From: Acidovorax delafieldii
GTDB lineage: Bacteria; Pseudomonadota; Gammaproteobacteria; Burkholderiales; Burkholderiaceae_C
Direction: 5' to 3'
DNA length: 64,000 nucleotides
Assembly: GCF_007993815.1 (NCBI RefSeq)
Contig: NZ_VJWE01000017.1
Span: forward strand, 186,001-250,000
Below the pieces are notes generated by a model that had not been told where the DNA came from, ran no database searches, and was given only the letters and a program-made list of their open reading frames with translations. Shown piece by piece: positions 57,950-64,000 of this stretch. How positions within the stretch are numbered: the first letter of the stretch is position 1; each line of letters begins with the position of its first letter. Both the position numbers and the translations under genes were made by a program.

Positions 57950-60027
57950 GCTGATGCACCTTTAAGGATCGGCCCAATACGGATGGTGTGGGTCTCTGGA
58001 ATTTCACTGTGTGCCAGCACCTGCAGGCGGGGCGCTACGCGGCGCACCAGGCGGGAGATGGCATTGCGGATCTGGTCGGGAACCAGCAGGCAGGCGGGCA
58101 GGCCCATCTCTTCCTGCTTGAGGGCCACTTCGGCGGCCTTTTGTGTGAGGATGTCGGCCACGCCGGGGTCGAGCGCGGGGCCTGCCGTGTTGCCCAGGGC
58201 TTGCACCAGCAGGCGCTCCAGGCCGGGCTCGATGGCAATGACGTTGAGCTCGCGGGTGGGGCCGTAGATCTGCTGGACGATGGCGGGCGAGAGCGCAATG
58301 CGCACGCGGCGGGCCAGCTCGACGGGGTCCGAGACGCCACCAGCATGCTCGGCCAGCGTTTCGATGATGGTGCGGATATCGCGGATGTGCACAGACTCTT
58401 CCAGCAGCAGCTGGAGGACTTTCTGGAACGTTGCGATGGAGACCATTTTCGGGACCACTTCTTCGATGAGCTTGGGGGCCAGCTTGGCCACGTGTTCCAC
58501 CAGTTGCTGCGTTTCCGTGCGACTGAGGAGCTTGGCGGCTTGCACTTGCATCAAGTGTGACAAATGGGTGGCCATCACGGTTTCGGAATCAACGACGGTA
58601 AAACCGGCCATTTGTGCGGCTTCCTTTTGCCGATCGTCGATCCAGTGTGCTGGCAGGCCAAAGGCAGGGTCGGTGGTGGCCGTGCCGATCAGCGGCGTGG
58701 TGATGCCGCCGGGATTGATGGCCAGGAACATGCCAGGGAAGGCTTCGCCCTCGCCCACCACCACGCCGCGCAGCGTGATGCGGTAGCCGCTGGGCTTGAG
58801 TTCGAGGTTGTCACGTACGTGCACGGCAGGGGGCAGGAAGCCGACTTCCTGTGCAAACTTGCGGCGCACGCCCTTGATGCGGGTGAGCAGGTCGCCCTGG
58901 CGGCTCTTGTCCACCAGGCTGATGAGGCGATAGCCCAGTTCCAGGCCCAGCAGGTCCACGGGCTGCAAGTCGTCCCAGGTGGCTTCGCCATCGGTGGCGG
59001 GTGGCGGTGGGGCTTCGACCACCGGGGGAACCTTCTGGCGTTCGTACATCACCCAGGCGCCGTAACCCAGCAGGCTGCCCATGGTCAGGAACACCACATG
59101 TGGCATGCCGGGGATCAAACCCAGCAGGATCAGGATGCCTGCCGTCACACCCAGCACGCGGGGCGACATGAACAGCTGCTGAACGATCTGGCGGCCCATG
59201 TCGTGGTCCTTGCCCACGCGCGAGATCACCATGGCGGCTGCCACCGAAATCAGCAGGCCGGGAATCTGTGCCACCAGCGCGTCGCCAATGGCCAGCAGGA
59301 TGTAGCTGTCTGCGGCCTGCTTGGCCGACAGGTCGTGTTGCAACACACCAATGGCGAAGCCGCCAATGATGTTGATGAGCAGGATCAGGATGCCCGCCAC
59401 GGCGTCTCCGCGAACGAACTTGGACGCCCCGTCCATGGAGCCGAAGAAGTTGGCTTCTTCCGCCACTTCGGCACGGCGACGCTTGGCTTCTTTTTCGTCG
59501 ATCAGGCCGGCATTCAGGTCGGCATCCACCGCCATCTGCTTGCCGGGCATGGCGTCCAGGGTGAAGCGCGCCGACACTTCGGCAATGCGCTCGGCGCCCT
59601 TGGTGATCACCACGAAGTTGATCACTACGAGGATCGCAAAAACGATCAGGCCGACGGCGAAGTTGCCGCCGATCAGGAAGTGGCCGAAGGCCTCGATCAC
59701 TGCACCGGCTGCGCCAGGGCCCTGGTGGCCTTCGAGCAGCACCACGCGCGTAGAGGCCACGTTCAGCGACAGGCGCATCAGTGTAGTCAGCAGCAGCACC
59801 GAGGGGAATGCCGCGAAGTCCAGCGGACGCAGCATGTACGCCGCCACCATCATCACCATCAGCGCGACGGCGATGTTGAGCGTGAAAAATGCATCCAGCA
59901 GCCACGGGGGGATGGGCAGCACCATCAGCGCCAGAATCGCCACCACCAGCAGTGGTGCCGACAGGCCCTGCAGGGCGCTGGCATTGGTGCCCGCCCATTG
60001 CTGCAAAGACTTTACGGAGGTGTTCAT
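57946..60027 (-). CDS. flhA: flagellar type III export gate protein FlhA
   Basis: 693 residues. The N-terminal membrane domain of about eight helices (LLVVAILALMVLPIPPWLLD; RLSLNVASTRVVLLEG; the conserved cytoplasmic loop PGKQMAVDADLNAGLI) is followed by a large cytosolic domain (about 360-693) that docks chaperone-substrate complexes. It overlaps flhB (ATGA) and flhF (ATGA). Confidence 0.97.
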   Translation of the reverse strand: MNTSVKSLQQWAGTNASALQGLSAPLLVVAILALMVLPIPPWLLDAFFTLNIAVALMVMMVAAYMLRPLDFAAFPSVLLLTTLMRLSLNVASTRVVLLEGHQGPGAAGAVIEAFGHFLIGGNFAVGLIVFAILVVINFVVITKGAERIAEVSARFTLDAMPGKQMAVDADLNAGLIDEKEAKRRRAEVAEEANFFGSMDGASKFVRGDAVAGILILLINIIGGFAIGVLQHDLSAKQAADSYILLAIGDALVAQIPGLLISVAAAMVISRVGKDHDMGRQIVQQLFMSPRVLGVTAGILILLGLIPGMPHVVFLTMGSLLGYGAWVMYERQKVPPVVEAPPPPATDGEATWDDLQPVDLLGLELGYRLISLVDKSRQGDLLTRIKGVRRKFAQEVGFLPPAVHVRDNLELKPSGYRITLRGVVVGEGEAFPGMFLAINPGGITTPLIGTATTDPAFGLPAHWIDDRQKEAAQMAGFTVVDSETVMATHLSHLMQVQAAKLLSRTETQQLVEHVAKLAPKLIEEVVPKMVSIATFQKVLQLLLEESVHIRDIRTIIETLAEHAGGVSDPVELARRVRIALSPAIVQQIYGPTRELNVIAIEPGLERLLVQALGNTAGPALDPGVADILTQKAAEVALKQEEMGLPACLLVPDQIRNAISRLVRRVAPRLQVLAHSEIPETHTIRIGPILKGASA

Positions 60028-61178
60028 ACGGCAGCACCTTGCACCGTGGTGCGGTTCAGCGGATCGAGTTCAGGCGGCACGAAAGGCTCCACCAGGCTGT
60101 CGGGCATGCGGCCTTCGCCACGCAGGGCCGCCTTGAGGCGGTACACATAGGCCAGCACCTGGGCAACGGCGGTGTAGAGCGTCGCGGGGATGGCCTGGTC
60201 CAGCTCGGCATGGGCATACAGCGCACGGGCCAGCATCGGCGACTGCAGCACGGGCACGTTGTGCTCCTTGGCCACGTCGCGGATCTTCATGGCGATGAGG
60301 TCGGTGCCGCGCGAGATGACCTGGGGCGCACTCATGGTCTTCTCGTCGTATTTGAGGGCCACGGCGTAGTGGGTGGGGTTCATCACCACAAAGTCGGCCT
60401 TGGGGACGGCACCTACGCTGGCCCGGTCGGCGATCTCGCGCTGCTTCTGGCGGATGCGGCCCTTGGTGTGGGGGTTGCCGTCAGACTCCTTGTGCTCCTG
60501 CTTGACTTCCTCGTGCGACATCTTCAGTCGTTCCTTGAAGAAGAACGCCTGCAAAGGCACATCCACCAAGGCAGCCAGAAACACGACCAGCAGCAACAGG
60601 CTCATGCCCGAGGTCAGCCAGTCTGCAATCTGGCGAATGGCCAGCGGCGAGGGTTGCAGCACCAGCATGGCGACCGTTTCGAGGCTGTTGCCCAGGAACT
60701 TCCAGGCCACGTAGGTCAGGATGGCGGTCATCAGCACCATCTTGGCCACGTTGGCCATCTGCTGCTTGGAAAACAGGTTGGCCAGTCCGGAGATCGGGTT
60801 GAGTCGGTTGAACTGCGGTGTGATGGGCTTGGCACTGAGAATCCAGCCGCCCGCCCCGATGGCGCTGATCAGCCCCGCAGCGCTGGTGAGGGTGGCAAAC
60901 ACCGTGCTGGCCACCAAGCCCACGATGACCATGTCCTGCAGCCGCGAGAGCATGGTGCCTGGCGCCATCACCGTGGCCGCATTGAACGCCAGCTGCTGGC
61001 TCATGGCCCACTGCATGCGGTCCATCAGCTGTGGGGCCAGCAGCAGCATGCATGCGGCGCCCGCGCCCAGGATGGCCAGGTGCGACAAGTCGCGCGAGCG
61101 TGCCCCTTGGCCATCTTCGCGCGCTTTTTGCAGCTTGCGTTCTGACGCGGGGAGGCTTTTTTCTTGGCTGGATTCCAT
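60024..61178 (-). CDS. flhB: flagellar export switch protein FlhB
   Basis: 384 residues. The N terminus EKSLPASERKLQKAREDGQG precedes four membrane helices, then the cytosolic domain with the autocleavage motif NPTH (Asn267-His270) in VMNPTHYAVALKYDE. Cleavage there switches export from hook to filament substrates. The C-terminal tail (about 345-384) is proline-rich. It is the first gene of the flhB-A-F block. Confidence 0.97.
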   Translation of the reverse strand: MESSQEKSLPASERKLQKAREDGQGARSRDLSHLAILGAGAACMLLLAPQLMDRMQWAMSQQLAFNAATVMAPGTMLSRLQDMVIVGLVASTVFATLTSAAGLISAIGAGGWILSAKPITPQFNRLNPISGLANLFSKQQMANVAKMVLMTAILTYVAWKFLGNSLETVAMLVLQPSPLAIRQIADWLTSGMSLLLLVVFLAALVDVPLQAFFFKERLKMSHEEVKQEHKESDGNPHTKGRIRQKQREIADRASVGAVPKADFVVMNPTHYAVALKYDEKTMSAPQVISRGTDLIAMKIRDVAKEHNVPVLQSPMLARALYAHAELDQAIPATLYTAVAQVLAYVYRLKAALRGEGRMPDSLVEPFVPPELDPLNRTTVQGAAV

Positions 61179-61204
61179 GGTGGCATGACGGCTGGTGTCA
61201 TGCC

Positions 61205-61232
61205 ATTGTCGTGAGCGACCTGGAAATCTAAA
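61205..61232 (-). promoter_or_regulatory. candidate promoter upstream of flhB
   Basis: On the minus strand TTTAGA (61232-61227), a 16-base spacer and GACAAT (61210-61205) lie 27 bases before the flhB ATG. The layout repeats that seen upstream of flgB. It lies just beyond the perfect palindrome that may end cheZ transcription. Confidence 0.35.
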
Positions 61233-61240
61233 GGCTGATA

Positions 61241-61258
61241 AGGGGGCTGCAGCCCCCT
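61241..61258. terminator. 18-base perfect GC palindrome between cheZ and flhB
   Basis: AGGGGGCTGCAGCCCCCT is a perfect palindrome and strong hairpin. On the plus strand it is followed by CTTTTC, while on the minus strand, the direction of the genes, it is followed by the weak tract TTATCAGCC. It may attenuate cheZ read-through into flhB. Confidence 0.45.
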
Positions 61259-61333
61259 CTTTTCGGTGGTGCCTGGGGTGTGTCTAGTGGCGGTTCTGTG
61301 TCTGACCCGCACCGTGGATTGCTGCCATTATTC

Positions 61334-61375
61334 TCAAAAAATGATAGCAATCAAGGCATATTGCACTAGCGCCCC
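61334..61375 (-). repeat. dispersed Comamonadaceae-type repeat, copy 8, between cheZ and flhB
   Basis: On the minus strand it reads GGGGCGCTAGTGCAATATGC, then CTTGATTGCTATCATTTT. The head is nearly identical to copy 2. It lies in the 223-base gap between cheZ and flhB; that gap also has the palindrome and a promoter-like box but no gene. Confidence 0.75.
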
Positions 61376-61401
61376 AGGGCTGCCGGACTGAAAACGGAGC
61401 G

Positions 61402-62019
61402 TCAGAAGCCCAGACTGGCCAGCAGGTCGTCCACCTGGGACTGGTCGGTGACCACGTCGGGGGTGTTCTCCGGGTCCACCACCGGGCCCTGAAGATGCGC
61501 TGCGCGGGCGGGCTCGGCAGGCACCTGGGCGCTGGGCGGAGCCGTCTGGATGAGCAGTTGCACCAGCTGCTCTTCAATGGTGGCTGCCAGGTTCACCACG
61601 CGCGCAATCACCTGGCCGGTGAGGTCGTGAAAATCCTGCGCCATCATGATTTCGGTGAGGTGCGTGTCGGCTTCCTTGGTCACGCGCTCCACGTCGGTCA
61701 GAAAGTTGAAGATCTCGCCTTTGGCCACGGCCGCCACCGGGTCCGCCACCAGCGAGTTGACGACCCGGCGCGTTTCCGCCGCAATGTAGTCGTGCTGGGC
61801 CTTGGCCTGTTCGACGCGGTTGAGCACCTTCTCGGCCGCTTCCCCCGTCAGGCGGGCGATATAGGAAAGTCGGCTCTGTGCGTCGGGCAGCTCGCCCATG
61901 GAGCCGCGCAGCTTGTCGGCATAACCCAGCTCGTTGAGCGAATCGTGAAGCTGACGTGTCAGCAGGCCAATCTTGTGATGAACATCGGCAGGCTGGCTGT
62001 TGTCCGGTGTGTCGTCCAT
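61402..62019 (-). CDS. cheZ: CheY-P phosphatase CheZ
   Basis: 205 residues. A long helical hairpin carries the catalytic region MMAQDFHDLTGQVIARVVNL (Gln136 in the position of the catalytic glutamine), and the C-terminal CheY-binding peptide is QVDDLLASLGF. It dephosphorylates CheY to end the tumble signal. It is four bases from the cheY stop in the same operon. Confidence 0.95.
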   Translation of the reverse strand: MDDTPDNSQPADVHHKIGLLTRQLHDSLNELGYADKLRGSMGELPDAQSRLSYIARLTGEAAEKVLNRVEQAKAQHDYIAAETRRVVNSLVADPVAAVAKGEIFNFLTDVERVTKEADTHLTEIMMAQDFHDLTGQVIARVVNLAATIEEQLVQLLIQTAPPSAQVPAEPARAAHLQGPVVDPENTPDVVTDQSQVDDLLASLGF

Positions 62020-62023
62020 GGTG

Positions 62024-62410
62024 TCATAACCCCATCTTCTTCAGAATCAAGGTCACTTTCTCTTCCAGAGTTGCCTTGGTGAAGGGTTTGACGATGTAAC
62101 CCGCAGCGCCCCCCTGGGCGGCGGCAACGATGTCTTCCTTGCGGGCTTCGGCGGTCACCATCAGGACGGGCAGGTGTTTGAGCTTGTCGTCCTTCTTGAT
62201 CTCGGCCAGCAGCTGGAAGCCGTTCATGTTGGGCATGTTGATGTCGGTCACCACAAAGTCAAACTTGCTGTTGCGCAGCTTGTTGAGTGCGGCGACACCA
62301 TCCTCGGCCTCGTCGGCGTCTGCAAACCCGCTCTCCTTGAGCAGGTTGCGAACGATGCGTCGCATGGTGGAGAAGTCGTCAACGATCAAAAAACGAAGGG
62401 CTGTGGTCAC
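62024..62410 (-). CDS. cheY: chemotaxis response regulator CheY
   Basis: 128 residues, a single receiver domain. Acidic pair Asp11/Asp12 ([12 protein letters not shown]), phospho-acceptor Asp56 in [12 protein letters not shown], Thr86 in [11 protein letters not shown], Lys108 in YIVKPF. All signalling residues are intact. When phosphorylated it binds the flagellar switch. It heads the cheY-cheZ pair. Confidence 0.97.
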   Translation of the reverse strand: MTTALRFLIVDDFSTMRRIVRNLLKESGFADADEAEDGVAALNKLRNSKFDFVVTDINMPNMNGFQLLAEIKKDDKLKHLPVLMVTAEARKEDIVAAAQGGAAGYIVKPFTKATLEEKVTLILKKMGL

Positions 62411-62443
62411 TTGGGACCCTTTCAGTCGAGATTTACTGTAAGC

Positions 62444-62472
62444 ATTGTCATGGGTGGCAGGTTTGGTGACAA
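62444..62472 (-). promoter_or_regulatory. candidate sigma-70-like promoter of cheY-cheZ
   Basis: On the minus strand TTGTCA (62472-62467), an exact 17-base spacer and GACAAT (62449-62444) match five of six and four of six consensus bases. The cheY ATG is about 34 bases downstream. This would allow cheYZ expression separate from motAB. Confidence 0.45.
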
Positions 62473-62482
62473 GTCGTAACTG

Positions 62483-63415
62483 TTACCTGCTTGGGGGGGG
62501 ATTTTCCCGCTTTTCCGTCAACAGTTCTGTGGACGTGATTTCAGGAATCCCTTTGCCCATGAGCCGTTCTTCGGCCTCCCGGGTCAACACCGTGATGGTG
62601 ATGCGCCGGTTGGAGGGGGAGCGTGGGTTCTTGGGGTCCAGCAGATCACTGGCGGCCAAGCCCACCACGCGGCCCAGTTTAGCGTCTGGCATGCCAGCAG
62701 AGACCAGTTCCCGCCGCGATGCGTTGGCGCGATCTGCCGATAGCTCCCAGTTGCTGTAACCCTTTTCGCTGTTGCCATAAGGTACGGCGTCGGTGTGGCC
62801 TGCAAGGCTGATGCGGTTTTCGACGCCACCGAGGGCTGCGCCAATTTCGCGCAGGATGTCGCGCATGTAGGGTTTTACCAACGCGCTACCGCTGTCGAAC
62901 ATGGGGCGGTTCTGGTCGTCGATGATCTGGATCTGCAACCCGTCGGGCGTGATGTCGATGCGGATCTGCGACTTGTACTCATTCAGGCGCGGGTTCTCGG
63001 TGATCAGCGCATCGATCTTGGCCTCCAGGGCCTTGATGCGTTCCTGGTCCTGCTTGGCGCGTTCTGCCCGTGCGGCATCGATGCTCATGCGGCGCTGCTT
63101 AGCTTCTTCCACATCGGAGCGGCGCACTTGGCCATGCACCTTGGCCAGATCGTTGCCGCCACCGGGGATGACGCTGGAGCTGTTGCCTGCACCGTCGCCT
63201 CCGGTCATCGCCACTTTGAGCGGCGAAGCGAAATATGCCGCAATGCCCTGCAGCTCACCTTTGGCCGTGGAGCCCAAAAGCCACATCAGCAAGAAGAACG
63301 CCATCATCGCCGTCACGAAGTCGGCATAAGCGATCTTCCAGGCGCCGCCATGCACCGCGTGGCCGCCTTTCTTAACGCGCTTGATGATGATGGGCTGGAG
63401 CTTCTTTTCTGCCAT
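62483..63415 (-). CDS. motB: flagellar motor stator protein MotB
   Basis: 310 residues. A basic N terminus is followed by one membrane helix with the proton-carrying aspartate (Asp32 in WKIAYADFVTAMMAFFLLMW), a coiled-coil linker, and a C-terminal OmpA-like peptidoglycan-binding domain (ISLAGHTDAVPYGNSEKGYS, WELSADRANASRREL). It anchors the stator to the wall and couples proton flow to rotation. It lies 47 bases after motA. Confidence 0.96.
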   Translation of the reverse strand: MAEKKLQPIIIKRVKKGGHAVHGGAWKIAYADFVTAMMAFFLLMWLLGSTAKGELQGIAAYFASPLKVAMTGGDGAGNSSSVIPGGGNDLAKVHGQVRRSDVEEAKQRRMSIDAARAERAKQDQERIKALEAKIDALITENPRLNEYKSQIRIDITPDGLQIQIIDDQNRPMFDSGSALVKPYMRDILREIGAALGGVENRISLAGHTDAVPYGNSEKGYSNWELSADRANASRRELVSAGMPDAKLGRVVGLAASDLLDPKNPRSPSNRRITITVLTREAEERLMGKGIPEITSTELLTEKRENPPPSR

Positions 63416-63462
63416 GGTGGTGGTGGGGCGTTACGGCGCGGCTACTGCATTCGCGGCAGCTG

Positions 63463-64000
63463 CTACTTCTTGCCCTTCACGTGTCCTTCCAGCTCCGAGA
63501 AGCTGGGGCGTACATTGGAGAACAGCACCTTGCGGCCAAACTCAATGGCGGTGGCCGGGTTGTAGCCCTGCATGCTGGCGAGCAGGGTGGACTTGATGCA
63601 CTGCAGTTCCTTGGCGGCGTCCTCGGTCTTTTGCTCGACGAGTCCACCCAGGGGCTCGACCACGCCGTAGGCCAGCAAAATGCCCAGGAACGTCCCCACC
63701 AGCGCCGAGCCGATCATCCCACCCAGTACAGAGGGCGGCTGCCCCACCGAGCCCATGGTGTTCACCACGCCCAGCACGGCGGCCACGATCCCGAAGGCGG
63801 GCAGGGCGCCTGCCAACCGGGCCAGCGCAGCCACGGGAGCATGGGCCTCCTGGTGGTGGGTATCGATTTCGCTGTCCATCAGCGCCTCGATCTCGTGGGA
63901 ATTGAGGTTGCCCGACACCATCATCCGCAGGTAATCGGTGGTGAATTCGATCACATGGTGGTCGCTGCCCACCGTGGGGTATTTCTTGAAGATCTCGGAT
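63463..64000 (-). CDS. motA: flagellar motor stator protein MotA, 3' part (truncated by window end)
   Basis: The frame runs off the window end; about 178 C-terminal residues are seen, beginning SEIFKKYPTVGSDHHVIEF. The conserved region ALARLAGALPAFGIVAAVLG and the two MotA loop/helix marks VGQPPSVLGGMIGSALVG and TFLGILLAYGVVEPLG are present, including the functionally important prolines. It forms the proton channel with MotB. The N-terminal two helices and the start are outside the window. Confidence 0.95.
   Translation of the reverse strand, partial: SEIFKKYPTVGSDHHVIEFTTDYLRMMVSGNLNSHEIEALMDSEIDTHHQEAHAPVAALARLAGALPAFGIVAAVLGVVNTMGSVGQPPSVLGGMIGSALVGTFLGILLAYGVVEPLGGLVEQKTEDAAKELQCIKSTLLASMQGYNPATAIEFGRKVLFSNVRPSFSELEGHVKGKK

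Noticed and set aside
1..64000. CRISPR arrays, rRNA or tRNA genes
   Set aside because: No regularly spaced repeats and no rRNA or tRNA-like cloverleaf sequence were recognised by eye; a covariance-model scan would settle tRNAs and small RNAs.

Overview
The window looks like a chromosomal segment of a high-GC betaproteobacterium of the Comamonadaceae, most likely Acidovorax or a close relative. The evidence is the order of the flagellar genes, the Bug-type solute-binding protein, the gene families present and a short dispersed repeat that I associate with this family. No rRNA, tRNA, CRISPR array, transposase or prophage gene was recognised.

Region 1 (1-11.4 kb) is ordinary metabolism and regulation. 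It holds the end of an AraC regulator, an alpha/beta hydrolase, an NhaR-like LysR regulator divergent from a TerC-family (probably metal-exporting) membrane protein with two small downstream membrane genes, and an apparent catabolic cluster (Bug solute-binding protein, DUF2783 protein, FAD monooxygenase, atypical metallo-beta-lactamase-fold protein, divergent IclR regulator). metY and a CoA-binding protein follow.

Region 2 (11.4-20.4 kb) is a defence island: a complete type I restriction-modification locus (hsdM, hsdS, hsdR). Two extra genes sit between hsdS and hsdR: a SIR2-like predicted NADase and a Schlafen/AlbA_2 protein with a GHKL-type ATPase region. All five genes point the same way, and hsdM/hsdS and SIR2/AlbA_2 overlap. 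hsdS and SIR2 are clearly AT-richer than the flanks. The 352-base gap before hsdR has a 34-base direct repeat (231-base period) enclosing four alternating TGTCGA/TCGACA sites. This island is the best candidate for an undescribed system.

Region 3 (20.4-41.7 kb) holds a periplasmic redoxin with a DsbD-type reductase, a giant DUF748/AsmA-like protein, an alanyl-tRNA editing protein, a creatininase-family protein, a histidine phosphatase and two compact minus-strand gene sets. The first is threonine dehydratase-like, LysE exporter, VOC protein, two PhzF paralogues and a GST. The second is LysE exporter, EamA exporter, RidA, cupin and aminotransferase, divergent from a MocR regulator. An HDOD protein follows.

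Region 4 (41.8-64 kb) is flagellar and chemotaxis: flgB-to-flgL on the minus strand, divergent flgA-flgM-flgN on the plus strand (flgM behind a good sigma-28 promoter), then fliA, a MinD/FlhG-like protein without a P-loop, flhF, flhA, flhB, cheZ, cheY, motB and a truncated motA. Together they cover the rod, hook, export gate, sigma-28/anti-sigma switch, stator and CheY signal termination. Filament and C-ring genes lie outside the window.

Across the window at least seven copies of a roughly 45-base dispersed repeat occur. Some lie between genes, some supply the 3' ends of genes, and two sit inside reading frames, one of them encoding much of the DsbD signal peptide.
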